Assembly: GCA_007922195.1 (NCBI GenBank)
Contig: ML681997.1
Coordinates: 11,051,236 to 11,115,235 of the forward strand
Direction: 5' to 3'
DNA length: 64,000 bases
From: Podocnemis expansa
Lineage: Eukaryota > Chordata > Testudines > Podocnemididae
Below the pieces are notes generated by a model. The model was not told where the DNA came from. It searched no databases and saw only the letters and a list, made by a program, of their open reading frames with translations. How positions within the stretch are numbered: the first letter of the stretch is position 1; each line of letters begins with the position of its first letter. Shown here piece after piece: positions 1 through 11,453 of the stretch. The position numbers and the translations under genes are program-made.

Positions 1-108
1 TGCTTGTTGTTTTTTAACAACAATGTATGGCCTTACTTCTAAGTCACTATTTGCATATAAATGCAAGAGGAAACGAGTAACTTCACTGGTGTAACTTGCA
101 AGTTTTAT

Positions 109-236
109 AAAACAAACAAGGAGTCCTGTGGCACTTAAAGACTGACAAATATATTTATTGCATTAGTGTTCATAGGAGAAGCCACAGGACACCTTTTCTG
201 TTTTACTGAGCTAGACTAACACAACTGCCCCTTTGG
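109..236. repeat. Penelope terminal repeat, hairpin copy
   Basis: A left arm reading GGAGTCCTGTGGCACTTAAA is followed by an inverted, diverged right arm with GCCACAGGACACC and the end ACTAACACAACTGCCCCTTTGG. It belongs to the Penelope-derived family defined by the copy at 20173-21012. The loop region that would hold the ribozyme motif is decayed. Confidence 0.6.
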
Positions 237-899
237 ATCTTTGCAGGTTTTGGAAAGACTGTAACCTATGTATGAAAGAGTCAGAACAAGGAGATGCAAC
301 TAAAGATTTAGCTCTATACTATCCAGTGAGTTAAGATCCTGATTGAGCTAAGCCTTTAACTATGTGCAGAAGTCAATGGGACTATAAGCACTACAAATAT
401 TGCATATGCTGGGGCTTCTGAGGGCCAATTAGAGCAGAATGCAGGATCTAATTTGTTTCCCAGCTACAATAACCCTTGTGGGCATTTACAGCAGTCAGGA
501 ATAGCTGTATGTAATGCTGCCCCAACCATATCGCCTGTGCCAAAGCTCCTGTGGGATGGAATGGGGCTAGTTATACACCCCACAACATCTCCCCATTTGT
601 CAGGATACTGTGGTGATTTAGTAGATCCTTCATTTCAGTGGGGGAAGGAGGGTGACACTAATGAATCTATGTGTCTCCTAAAGCCTCTTAGTCTGTGTAG
701 CACTGTATAACCCATATACCAATATAACATATTCACGTGGTTTTAAAAAATTAGATCATCTTCGACCTAGTGCAGTCACACTGGGTGAGAATAGAATTTG
801 TCCTACTAAATTTACATTTTGAACTAAGCTTCCAAATTGCCATTTTACTAAGTACTATTTGAGGTGCTTTATTACATCTGTTCTACAATTAATCATCGT
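237..899. other. ESR2 intron, no recognised feature
   Basis: Non-coding intronic sequence of mixed composition. A short ORF of 85 codons at 453-710 shows no known motif and is not supported as a gene. Confidence 0.5.
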
Positions 900-1540
900 T
901 GTGGTGAGGTGAGGTCTCAGGCGCCCCGTAGGTCCTGTGTTTTCTATCGTGTGGCGAGATTTTGCTGACCCTTCTCAATTTTTCCTTCCCTCTGATAGTG
1001 AGGGGTTGGCTGATGGGAGGGAGTCAAGGGGCCCGGTCCCACCCTCTACCCTGAGCCCTGACCCAGGGACGCTATTAAGTAGTAGTCTCCACACTTAGTC
1101 TAGGAGGGCTGCTACCTACCCTGGATCGCCACTCAGTGGCCCCACTGCTCCTGGTCTGCCTTCAGACTCTGGGAAGTCCCACCGTCTCCCTCAGTTAAAT
1201 ATGGTCCACGCTCAGGCTGCAGGTCCTAGTGGCCTTGCTTGTAGGGTTTTCTCTCCCAAATTCCCCACTGTACCTCTTGGTGTTGTGGCAAAACTCCAAA
1301 CAAACTGTCTGCATTTTCTCAGCAGCTCTATTCCTCTCTAGTCTCCTTTCAGTTGCCCAGGCCTGCCTAAGAACGAGGCTTTAAGTAGCAGGCCTGTTGA
1401 TTGGGACACCTAGGACCAATTATTCTAGAATATTGCAGGCTAACTTAACCCAGGGAACAAAGCTTTATTAAGCCTGGGGCTAATATATACTCTCTCTGCC
1501 ATTCTCCTATACCCATCCAGCCTGACCCTGTCACACCACA
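900..1540. repeat. GC-richer block, possible solo LTR
   Basis: A sharply bounded block, richer in GC than the AT-rich intron around it. It starts TGTGGTG and ends CACCACA, a short perfect inverted terminus. On the minus strand it holds CTTAATAAAGCTTTG, a possible polyadenylation signal, as in an LTR. No target-site duplication is clear and no internal retroviral sequence is present. It could instead be another kind of mobile element. Confidence 0.35.
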
Positions 1541-2250
1541 GAGAATCCACCACTGAACTTTTAACCAGGTACACTACTTAAGTAGATGTTTATTCCATGA
1601 TACATAATGTAGTGTTGGGCTGAGCCTAACATTCCTTTTTAGCTAATTACTATTTGATATGTTTTCACCCAAATATATTCATTCTAAATTGTAACCCTAT
1701 GCTGTTATACAAATATTGATATTCCTGAGATCTGTTAAGACTATACAATTCTTAGTTTTTCTTCCAAAGCAACAAGCTGTTAAAATCGCTTTAACATGAA
1801 AGATTCAGCTAATTCAAATTTCATTTCATCACTGCTTGTACTTTAAAATACAATTGTTAATATTTGTGCTCTATTTCAAACACGGAAGGAAAACTTCTAT
1901 CTCATTTCAATGGAAACTAATCAGTGTCCAGTGCATGGTGTCAAAATAGAATAGAAGAGTTAAGGTGACATTTCTCCTTAAAAGACATCTTTTGCTCTAC
2001 AACTACACTTCACGATAAAAAAAAAAAAACCCACAGGTTACTGAATTACAATTTGTATTTGGTTTAATTATCTGGAATTGTCATAATTATCATAACAAAG
2101 GACTAGTCACATATCAGCACATCAGAATGTGGTTCTTCAGTCATTAATAGGATGCACTCTAATTCAGTATTAACATTTATTTTGTTTGCATTTGAAAAAA
2201 AGAAATATAGCAACACATGACTAACAGTATAACATTTAGATCCACTATTT

Positions 2251-2429
2251 CAGTGATTCTCAACCTTTTGCAGGATGTCACATCCTTGGCGGCATATCCC
2301 GACCCTGCAGGACACAGCACCCCACCCACCCCAGGCCGAACGCAGCCTTTTCCCCAGCTCTCTGCAACACACTTACCCACTGTGTGATGACACAGTAATG
2401 TATCCTGATACAGTGGTTGAGAAGCACAG
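2251..2429. mobile_element. Small hAT-like element
   Basis: Inverted ends are CAGTGATTCTCAACC on the left and GGTTGAGAAGCACAG on the right. Flanking 8-mers CACTATTT and TACTAATT match at 6 of 8 positions, as for a decayed 8-bp target-site duplication. The 179-base length and lack of ORFs make it a non-autonomous copy. Confidence 0.6.
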
Positions 2430-4192
2430 TACTAATTAACAAGTCATAGTACAGCATCTTTTAAGTTCATCAATGGCTAGTTTAAATTATTAATAAAGCT
2501 TCTATGATACCTTTTGAAATGCAGTCTATTCATAACATTTTATCCTGTCTAACTTTTCACATGTTGCTCTTTAAGCCCTTGACAAGAAGTGTGTAAACCT
2601 ATTAGCCCAACTTAACATTTGGCCTAAGTACAACAATCTAAAGCAGTTTGTATGAAAGGCTTGCAATCTAGCAAACAACACACTGATGTATAGAGATCAG
2701 AGACTGGTTCTGTCCCTGCCACAAAACTCTTATAAATAACTTTTGGCAAGTCACTTAAATGCCACTCATTAAGGTATTGTGGTAAGGAATGCAGAAATCA
2801 GTCATTTTACCAGATCCTTTCATTTTGCAGATGAACGTTGTCATTAACGACTGGTATCCTGTAGATTACATAGGACTCCACCCTAAGAGTTCTATTGTCA
2901 CACACTGACTGGGATAACATAACAGCTAGTCACCAGAGCTGAACATATGCATCACACAAAACAAGGCATTCAGATTCTTCTTTTCTGTTCACTAACTGAC
3001 CATGAACATATTGCATAGTTTCCTAATTTCATCATTCTGTAAAATAAAAAATTCCTTCCATAAATGACGTCTGCTTTGCAGATCATTTGTTTGCTTTGCA
3101 TAAGTTGCAAATATTGTCGATTTTTGTAGTGTTAAATAGTTACATAAGTCAAGGAGCATCGCCTTTGTTCATGAATGTTGATTTATGTAACTACCAAAAA
3201 TCAACATGAACTGTGAATTTTTCCAATTCAACATACAATTTCAAATTCACTTTTTGTTTGATATTTGAGCTTAACTTTTTTTTAAATGTATTCATATGCA
3301 TTTCTGAATACGTACCCTCCAATTCTTTCAGCTATACTAATCACAAAGAAGTTGCTGTCTGCCACAGAACAATGGATTACATTAGTACAATTTCTACAAT
3401 CGCTACAATAAAAGTCAATGCAGTTACTCAATTTGAAATCCACATGGTGCTGTGAAAGCCATTTTCTAACAACATAAATAAATTTGCAATATTTAAAAAG
3501 TCCACCTAAAAAAGTGTGCTCAGTTTTCAAACATGGGGAAAAGAATGTCTGTGCAACACTTGGCAACTCAAACTGACACACAGACTTATAAAGAACCCTG
3601 ACAAGTCTATTAACTGATGGAAGTACTGCAAGACATGAGTTGGACAGTCCATTAATGATCCATGCATTTGAAAAACAGACTCTGCATTTTCTGAACTCCT
3701 TCAATACCATTCATTGGCAGCATGTGGAGGAACACAAAATGCACTCCAATAAAAAAGGTGAAATAAAAAATAAACACAATCTAAAGGAAACCTGAAGAGT
3801 CGTTAAGGAAGAGATCTACTCCTGTCTCAGCAAGCAACAAACAAACAAAAAATACCAACTAAGCCACTCCATGAGTGGATAGGATAACAAACAGATGAAG
3901 TTCCTCCCCTCCTCTTGACTGCCCTGGATAAATAGATCTATCCATGTCAGGCTCTCCGAGTGACAATATCAGAAAGATATTTCAGTGGAATGCAAAACTG
4001 ATCCAGTTCTTCCAATGCTGCAAAAGGAGCTCCTAGTCCACACTGAAAAAGTAAGACAAGTTGAGGGCAAAGACAACCACACTTGAAGGACAGCTAGAGG
4101 GTAGAGAGGGTAATCAGCAGGGCAGCGCACACACATCACCCACAAATTATCTATTTTTTCTGATAGACTTGGCCTGAGCTTGCTGGACTGGG

Positions 4193-4194
<2 letters not shown>

Positions 4195-4223
<29 letters not shown>
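4195..4223. repeat. (ATTG)n microsatellite
   Basis: About seven uninterrupted tandem copies of ATTG. Confidence 0.9.
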
Positions 4224-4711
4224 CCGTTTTCCCCTTTGTGCCTGGTGAGGTGTTAAACAGGTATTACTATTCCACAAGCTGGTCACTTTGCTATATTTTC
4301 TGATGCTGTTGATATGGTGAAGTGATTGTTCTGAGATGAAATTGACCATCACCTTACCTTCTTAGTCTGAAGAAGGAGCACAAAGATATCCTAAGGAGAA
4401 ACTTGCAGATGCAGTGTCTACAGTCCTCATTTTTCTTTTGGAAGTGGTGACGTTTCCCATACTAATCTCCCTTAGCATATTGATACAAAGGTCTAAAAAA
4501 AGACCTTCACCCGAATACTTGTCCCGGGCTGCTTGGACTTCTTAAACATCATTGCCTTCTTAAATGATGAGAAGAAAAAAATCAGAACAGGAGAATGCAG
4601 AAGAATGTTTTTCTAATGCTTTCCACTTATTTCAAGGGTTAATGTACAACCCAGTCATATTTTAAAATTATTTAAAGTTTCTGTCGATGAAATCCCCAGT
4701 AAGGATTCATT

Positions 4712-5596
4712 GGCTACGTGTACAATTTTAGTTCAGACTTGCTAGTCCAAACTAAAGGGCTATGTCCACACATTGGTTTTAAATTGAAACAACCACCATT
4801 GTTTTGATTTTAAAAAAGTCATGTCCAAACGAAGTTTCGTTATTTTGAAATGACGAGCCCTGTCATTTTGAAACAACAAACCTTATTTTGAAACAGTAAA
4901 ACCAAGGAAGAAATCAAAATAGCCATTAAATCAAAATGGTTGTTTCAAAATAATGCCGTTCACATGTGTTATTTTGAAATAACCATTATTTCAATTTAAC
5001 ACTTTTGCCATTCTCCTTCCGAGGGTCCCTTCCTTTTTCTATATATTGGGTGGGGTCATGGCCCTTCTAGGGGGCCATCTTGCCAAACCCCCCATGGTGC
5101 CCCTCTCCTGAATTGAAATAGCAAGTCCTATGTTCGGACTTGCTATTTCGATTTGGTGTTTTTGCTTAATTCGATTTAAGTTAAATCGAATTAACCCTGT
5201 ACGGTGGACATAGCCAAGAAGTCTGAGGTTAGTCCGAACTAACCTTGGGCTAGTTGGAACTAAACATGGACTTCTTAGTTCAAACTAACCACATGTTCTA
5301 GTTCGAACTAATGCTTAGTTCAAACTAGAACCCCTGGTTAGTTCAAACTAACTAACTTTTTAAGTTCAGACTAAGCTTTAGTCAAGGTCTTGCCCATTCC
5401 TCGGTTGAACTAAAGTTCAAACTAAGTGTGCAAGTCTTGCCTAGTGCCGGGTCTTACTAGTTTGAACTAAGTTTTGCCTAGTTTGAACTAAAAAATTTCT
5501 TAGTCTGGACTAGGCAAAGCCTAGTATAGCCATGGGCTAAATTACTCCAGACTAAACTACCCTAATCCGGACTAATTTGCTAGTGTAGACATAGCC
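4712..5596. mobile_element. Harbinger-like MITE carrying a second nested MITE
   Basis: The outer element starts GGCTACGTGTACA and ends TAGTGTAGACATAGCC, and its right half is homologous in inverse to the copy at 8631-9094. Its interior is a run of inverted GTTCGAACTAA-type words. An inner element of about 459 bases (4757-5215) starts GGGCTATGTCCACAC and ends GGTGGACATAGCC and is built of TTTCGAAAT and ATTTTGAAAT words. The inner copy matches the element at 33295-35079. The outer ends show no exact duplication. Confidence 0.65.
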
Positions 5597-6540
5597 TTTG
5601 GTTTTAAAATTTGCAGTTAGATTCATGTCAGATTTTGCAAACTCTTTTGAATTTTACTTTATGGAATCCTTCCAAACTGTGGTGGCTGGTGCTCAATGGA
5701 CTATGTTACCCCTCTGCTGAAAAGCAAAGCTTCTTACTAGCCACAAAAAGTCTCCATTGTCTTCCCAAGGCATCCAATCCATCCCATTCTGTTGGACCAA
5801 ACCTCATAGCTGTAACTAAAGAATTTGGCATGCCTTACAATGGCTGGAGCAAGCGGTGAGGAATGTGCCCTTTAATGGAGCAGCTCAATGGAGCTACTCC
5901 AGCACGCCTGGGTCACAGCCTCGCTCACCTGCCGTAGTTACAGCCCTGGCAAACCAAACCATTCAGAAGAAGAGAAAAGAAACTTCAGCTTAGGAGAAAG
6001 TGGACTACTCTCTTCTAGCCCCTAGCATAAAGGCTTCCTATTAAAGCAAATCTCTAACAAGGAAAAAAAAGAGCAGAAAATTTATCATTTTGCTCCATAG
6101 AAATGGTATTTTGTTTTCTATGAAAAAAATACAGCTTAAATAATTGCTTTGTTTTGAATGCATGGGCATATAGAAGTCAATGAGCACTTTATCTGGTGAA
6201 CTGTGGGACGGAGCCTATAATCTATATTATTACAGTCGGCTTCTCTTGCTCACACCAATCCAAATCCTACATTTGATAGACATCACCTTTTCTCACAGAT
6301 GTCTTGAAAGTGATCTGATGAGATGCTTTCAGACAATTCAGTTTTGATTGCAAGAGATGTAATTTCTGTTTTCATTTTCCAGAAAAAGGATAACTGAACT
6401 AGACAGAGTCCTCAAATGAAAATCATGAGAAGACTTACTGTTCAATTTCCTGGCAACTATTTTAAGAAACACTGACATTATTTATTTGTCTTTAAGAATC
6501 TCACATTTATACATTTCTAAGGAGCAAGTTTGGTCTAAGA
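5597..6540. other. ESR2 intron, no recognised feature
   Basis: Intronic sequence without recognisable coding or repeat structure. The last eight bases (6533-6540) are the left target duplication of the next element. Confidence 0.5.
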
Positions 6541-7902
6541 CAGTGGTTCCCAACCTGTGGTCCGGGGCCCCTGGGATCCATGGGGTTATTGTAAGGGGCC
6601 TGTGAATACATTCAGCCCCAGATGCTGCTGGCCAGTGATCCATGTTGGAGAGGACTCTAAATCAAGGGTGTCAAACTTTTACAGCCCATGGAGCTGCTGC
6701 CTGGGCTGTGCCTGGAAGCTGTCTGGAACAGTGAACCGCAAAAAAAACAGGCTCCCAGCAGAGCAGGGCTAGGCATTCTTCTGACTCACTCATATGATCT
6801 GACTCACAGCACAGGGCAACAAAGGAAGCACTCCAGCCACTCCTGGCTCAGCTCTGCTGTGGTCTGCCAACCAATGTTCCCTCTAAGGGGAGAGAGCAGC
6901 TGAGCAACTCCTGTTGCTCGCTGCGCCCCCCCCCACAGGGCCCACTGCGCAGCCCCTCCCCCCACTCCCGCTCACTCCCCCCCCCCTTCCGACTGCCTTT
7001 TCTGGGCATGCTCCATTAGAGCTTTTCTGGGTGGGAGTTTTCAAAACTCCCTGCTCCACAGGAGCTCTAACCAGGGACTTTGGCTGCCGGCAGTGCGTTG
7101 CTGGCTGCCTTCCCTGAGCTGGCGGCTGCAGCGGGCTGCGCTGCAGCGCGCCAGCGCAGCTTAGAGGGAATATTGCTGCCAACCAATCAGATTCTCAGTC
7201 ACAGCAGCCTAGGCTGGCTCCAGAGAGCCACCACACTGCCCCCCATCCCAACTGTTCACTGTCAGTCAGTCAGCATGTTAATTTGATTGACAGCACATTG
7301 CACAAACCACAAATAAAAAAGGAAACACTTGCTGGGGCCCACGTGGGAACAAGCCAATCAAAGGCCAGCCAGGACTGAGCCAACCAAAGGCCAGTAGTCT
7401 GAATGATTCACTGTGAGTGGGCTGGGAGGGGAAGAGGCAGGAGCCCAATCTGGCTCCCTGTGACTGAGACTGATTGCCTGCTACCAGGAGGTAGGGGAAG
7501 GAGAGGTGGTGGTGGGGGTCAGGGAACCAGCATGGCAAAGGGGACCCCACAGGGTAGGTAAAAGGTATGGTGTGAAAGAGCCTGCAAGGTTGGAGAGGGG
7601 GAAGGGGAGCCTATCCTGCTCTGAACATGGAAGGGGAAAGGGCTGGGGAACCCATGCAACCACATAGCCCACAATAGGTGTCCTGTCTTCCAGTGTGGCA
7701 TTGTATTTGCCCACAGTGAACAGCCATACCCAGGATACATCCCCACTAGTTGGGAACAGGCAGGGGCCAGGTCCTCCACTGCCCTTCTCTAGCACCACTG
7801 CCTGCAGTCAGTCACCAATAGCAACTATTATCATTTGGGGGTCCACAACATTTTTTGACATTAAAAAAGGGTCATCATACTCAAAGAGGTTGGGAACCAC
7901 TG
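6541..7902. mobile_element. Non-autonomous hAT element with perfect TSD
   Basis: The ends are CAGTGGTTCCCAACC and GGTTGGGAACCACTG, perfect 15-base inverted repeats. They are flanked on both sides by the 8-bp duplication GTCTAAGA (6533-6540 and 7903-7910). The 1362-base interior is GC-richer than the intron, has no transposase, and contains a second nested element at 6872-7175. Small overlapping ORFs in the interior are chance products of the composition. Confidence 0.93.
6872..7175. mobile_element. Nested hAT-like MITE (CAATGTTCCCTCT family)
   Basis: Ends CAATGTTCCCTCTAAG and CTTAGAGGGAATATTG are inverted repeats with one mismatch. The flanking 8-mer CTGCCAAC occurs at 6864-6871 and 7176-7183. 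It lies wholly inside the larger hAT element and so is younger. Confidence 0.88.
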
Positions 7903-7910
7903 GTCTAAGA

Positions 7911-8461
7911 TATTGAATGTTGTTAGAACACGAGGATATTGAGGGGAAAATAGTAAAATTCCAATTCTATAAATTTAGGAAGCTAAGTAAACAGTGGCAA
8001 TTCAAGATTTAGATCAATGGTATTAATAATGGTGGTGGTAGTAGTAATCAGCATTCTGATGAGGAGCCTCAGTCCCATTCCAGGCCCCCATGTACTAGGC
8101 ACTCTACTAACACAGAACAAAGACAGTCTTTTACCCAGACAACTTAAAGAAGTGTTTTAATGGTTTTCTTTTTTCACAATAGTTAAACAGTTTTTGATCA
8201 TTTTTAAAAATTATCCTTCTGTCATTTCTGAAACTCAATCACTACAACTCATTTACGTCCCATTCCTGAAAAGACTTACGCTTGCTTAACTTTACGGGCT
8301 GTGAGTAGTCCCATCAAAGTCACTGTGAATACTCAGTGCAGAAGTGGCTACGTGACTTAGGACCCTAAATTGCATTTTCAAAACTGATTTAGATATTTAG
8401 GCACCTAAGGCTCAGTAACAGTCAGGGGGTGTTAAGCTGCTAAACATCAGATATTTTAAGA
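7911..8461. other. ESR2 intron, no recognised feature
   Basis: Intronic sequence with a short GGT/AGT-rich run near 8030. No gene or element recognised. Confidence 0.45.
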
Positions 8462-8562
8462 ACAAAAAAGAAGTCCTAGCACACCTTTAAAGATTAACAA
8501 ATATACTTATCACTTAAGCTTTCATGGGCACAGTTCCACTTCATCAGATGCATGAAATGGAA
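8462..8562 (-). repeat. Penelope terminal repeat fragment
   Basis: Diverged match to the terminal repeat in reverse orientation: AAGTCCTAGCACACCTTTAA, then AGATTAACAAATATACTTAT, and TTCCACTTCATCAGATGC at the end. Confidence 0.65.
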
Positions 8563-8630
8563 AATGTGGCATGTTAACTGTATGTAAACATACAGGGAAG
8601 GGTGGGTCACCAGAATTTTTAAGGCTTTTA

Positions 8631-9094
8631 GGCTATGTCAACACTAGCCAATAAGTCCAGGCTAAGGAGGCTTAGTCCGAACTAATTTAGCCCTTGACTA
8701 CATTAGGCTTTGCCTAGTCCGAACTAAGAAATTTAGTAGTGCTTTCTTGAGATACACTGTCCTAGTTCGGACAAGGGAAAACTTAATCCAAACTAGTTAG
8801 TACCAATGGTTAGTTTGGACTAGCTGCCTTCATTTGAACTTTAGTCTGAACTAAGCCCAAGCAAGACCACTAAGGCTTAATTCGAACTTAAAAAGTTCAA
8901 ACTGAGCCATTAGTTTGCACTGCTCACGCATTCTAGTTTGAACTAAAACCTCAGTTCAAACTAGAATGCACGGCTAGTTCAAACTAAAAAGCCGCAGTTA
9001 GTTCAAACTAGCCCAAGCTTAGGTCGGACTAATCTCGGACTTCTTTAGTTCAGACTAGCAAGGCCATACTATAATTTCTGATGTAGACATAGCC
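8631..9094. mobile_element. Harbinger-like MITE with TTA TSD
   Basis: Starts GGCTATGTCAACACTAGC and ends GATGTAGACATAGCC, flanked by TTA on both sides (8628-8630, 9095-9097). A 3-bp TTA/TAA duplication with GG-starting inverted ends is the hallmark of PIF/Harbinger elements. The 464-base interior is a string of inverted AGTTCGAACT and AGTTCAAACT words, so one strand can fold extensively. No ORF. Confidence 0.8.
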
Positions 9095-9144
9095 TTAGTC
9101 ACCTAAAGATCTGTCCCTAAGGGAGAGAGTCATGAAGGAATTTG

Positions 9145-9270
9145 CGAATCTTTAGGTCAGTGGTTAAAGTATTCAGCCAGGATGTGGAACATAAGGGTTC
9201 AGTTCTCTCTCTACTAGACATGGTGTAGCAAGGATTTGAACTTGGGTATTCCACCTCCCAACAGACTGTC
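9145..9270 (+). repeat. Possible decayed tRNA-derived SINE
   Basis: GGTCAGTGGTTAAAG resembles an A box and AAGGGTTCAGTTCT, about 45 bases later, resembles a B box. The following sequence is not recognised. This is a tentative call from promoter-like spacing only. Confidence 0.25.
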
Positions 9271-9298
9271 CTGATTACACAGTATTGTGGGATAAAGA

Positions 9299-9380
9299 TA
9301 TCAGGTTGGTTTGACACAATTTGTTCTTGACAAATCCATGCCAACTATCACTTAACACCTTATTGCCTTCCAATGTAAGG
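9299..9380 (-). repeat. CR1 LINE fragment
   Basis: TCAGGTTGGTTTGACACAAT followed by TTGTTCTTGACAAATCCATG matches, with a few changes, the sequence at 11006-11081, which belongs to a minus-strand CR1 reverse transcriptase region. Confidence 0.65.
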
Positions 9381-9737
9381 CAGGCTTAGAAGCTGTGCCT
9401 AACAGCTTGGGGGGGGGGTGTCAACTAATCTGCATGGGTTTTGTGTTTGCATAAGCACAAAGAACGTATTAGCATAATCAAACTATGGGTGCAGGGGAAT
9501 ATGGGTAATGGTATTTGAGTTTATTTGATCATAAATCTGTCAATACCTGTAATTCTACTGAAGGGAAACATGAACTACTGTCTTTTGTGATATGTTACTT
9601 TCTTGATGGTTCAAAATCTATTAGATTAGTTAAAGGGTAACAGCTACCCTTACCAGAAAAGAAACTTGAAAGAGAGGTCACTGTCTCATTCAGCCTGAAA
9701 AAGAGAAGACAGGAGTTGGGGTTGTATAGCTACTTCT

Positions 9738-10147
9738 ACGTATTATAACAGGTAATTTGACTTCATCCTCCTTCTGTGTGCTGTTTCCTAGAGTTTGAAT
9801 CCGTATAAATGCTCTGATTTGCTGTTGCAGTATGACCTGATCCTAAGTCTTACACTGGACCCTGCAAATAGTGTAGTGGTTAACACCTCTGCTTAACATG
9901 CAGAAGGACCTGGGTTCAATTCCCAGGGGGTTGGACTTGATGATCTCATGAGGTCCCTTCCAGCCCTATGATTTGACTTGATTTATTTTCATCCTATTCT
10001 GTAAGTTTCTCCTCTTCAAAGCATCTGACAAAGTGGGATTTTCTCCCACAAAAGCTCATGTGATAAATAAATCTGTTAGTCTTTAAGTGCTGCAAGACTC
10101 CTTGCTTTTTTTGCTTTACTAGACTAACACAGCTGTCCCTTTGGAAC
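9738..10147 (+). mobile_element. Penelope 3' fragment with 12-bp TSD
   Basis: A 5'-truncated Penelope copy, homologous to 20775-21012 and ending with the terminal repeat and CCCTTTGGAAC. The 12-mer ATAGCTACTTCT lies on each side (9726-9737, 10148-10159). Twelve-base duplications and 5' truncation fit target-primed insertion. Its ribozyme core is mutated: CTGACAA replaces CTGATGA and AAAA replaces GAAA. Confidence 0.85.
9857..9973 (+). repeat. tRNA-headed SINE with CR1 tail
   Basis: The head reads TAGTGTAGTGGTTAACAC (A box) and, after an arm with TCTGC-TTAACAT-GCAGA, GGGTTCAATTCCC (B box). The loop gives anticodon AAC, so a tRNA-Val-like origin is suggested. The tail GGGGTTGGACTTGATGATCT leading to TCCCTTCCAGCCCTATGATT is the CR1 3' end. 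A tRNA head fused to a CR1 tail is the design of the turtle Pol III/SINE family. It sits inside the Penelope fragment. Confidence 0.85.
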
Positions 10148-10932
10148 ATAGCTACTTCTGGATCTATGCCCTGAGGCATTGCCTCACCCCCTGGTCCCAT
10201 TGTCAAATGGCAGATTTGGCTGGGCTTCTTATGAGGCCTTTCTTTGTTATTTTAATGGAAGAAGTTGTTTGCAGCTACTTGAGGTTTAAGAGCTGAAATC
10301 ACTGAGAGGTAAACCGTCTCTCTGAGCTGAATCACTGAAGAGGAGCAGCAGATGGAGTGAGTGACTAGTGGGCAGAGCCGGTGGACAGTGGGCAGAGCCA
10401 GTGGACGGTGAGAGTGGCCAGCAGTGGGCAGGATTATATGAGAAACCAATGGGTGGAGCCAGCAGATGGTGAGAGCAGAGCATGAGTGACCAGTGGGCGG
10501 AGCCACCGGCCAGCTGGCATGACAGACAGGCCCTACGTACTCTGGGATTTGTTGGGGGACCCTGTTTTGCACTGACTCTCCAGATCAGTGCTGGTTTTTC
10601 CAAGGGATTTATATGTTCTGTTATGCTGCGTGGGATTATGTTGGGAACCTTGTTCTGCACTGATTCTCCAGATCAGTGCTGATTTCTGCTGTTGGGTTTT
10701 TTAAATACTGTTTTACTACTATTAAAAGTTCTGTATACCACACTCAGACTCGTGATTGCAAGGGGGCGAGCCTTACCTCTTTGGGGGCCCAGGGAATTTT
10801 GGGGGCCCAGGGAATTATACATGAGTCCCCAGAACCCCCGGGGGGGGGGGAATCAAGCCAGTTGGTGCTCTGCTATTACTTGGCAACTCCTAGATATAGA
10901 CCCAGCCCTTGTTCTGCCACCTCACCCTGACA

Positions 10933-11005
10933 GAAGTATTATACAAGGTATTGTGGGTCAGATCTCGCTGTCTCTCCTGTTGGAGTTCTTCTAATGTATA
11001 AAGCT
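10933..11005. other. Short intron stretch between LTR and CR1
   Basis: Nothing recognised. It shares TATTGTGGG with the sequence just left of 9299. Confidence 0.3.
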
Positions 11006-11453
11006 ATCAGGTTGGTTTCACACAATTTGTTCTTGACAAATCCATGCTGACTATTACTTAACACCTTATTCCCTTCTAGATCAGGGATGGCCAAACTTAT
11101 GGAACTCAAGCACCGCACAAGTCGATTATGAAAACTTTGAGAGTCATAGTGACGTGTATAACCACATACTTTTACCTACTCCAAAATTACTAATCTTAGA
11201 ATTCATTGAGCACTTTAATTTTAGCTTAAAAACACAGCAAATATTGAGCCTACTGATGTCAGATTCTAATAATTACTTAACGTTATCATGAAAACTAAGC
11301 CTATATAGTAAAAACTTAGCTTGTCACTAGATGTAGATCACTCCCTAACTACACCACCGCTTCCCTGCTGTTTCTTACCATGCTGCTGCTTCTCTGCTGT
11401 CCCTGACCATTCCTCACTTCTTCCCCTGTCTCCCACCATGCCGCCTTTCCCTG

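Larger units (their letters stand above)
1541..4711. other. AT-rich ESR2 intron sequence
   Basis: Mostly AT-rich intronic DNA. It holds one small hAT element (2251-2429) and a tetranucleotide repeat (4195-4223), listed separately. A minus-strand ORF of 142 codons at 3282-3710 has no recognisable domain and is treated as chance. Confidence 0.5.
9393..10932 (+). repeat. Probable solo LTR of an endogenous retrovirus, with nested inserts
   Basis: Homologous in order to the block at 29827-31140. Shared landmarks are TTTGCATAAG near the left end, TAAGAGCTGAAATCACT in the middle, CTATTAAAAG (possible polyadenylation signal) followed by an ACTCAGACTCGTG-type stretch, and CCAGCCCTTG near the right end. 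It starts TG and ends CA. No gag, pol or env sequence lies beside either copy, so both look like solo LTRs. A Penelope fragment (9738-10147) with a SINE inside interrupts it; without the insert it is about 1.1 kb. Boundaries are approximate. Confidence 0.5.

Noticed and set aside
3282..3710. Minus-strand ORF of 142 codons in AT-rich intron
   Set aside because: No recognisable domain, an opposite-strand ORF overlaps it, and no codon bias or splice context was seen. Most likely chance.
4757..5215. CRISPR-like regular repeats of TTTCGAAAT words
   Set aside because: The words are palindromic, irregularly spaced and bounded by transposon ends; the genome is eukaryotic.
9857..9930. Functional tRNA gene
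   Set aside because: The cloverleaf is degenerate beyond the anticodon arm, and the sequence runs straight into a CR1 tail, so it is a SINE.
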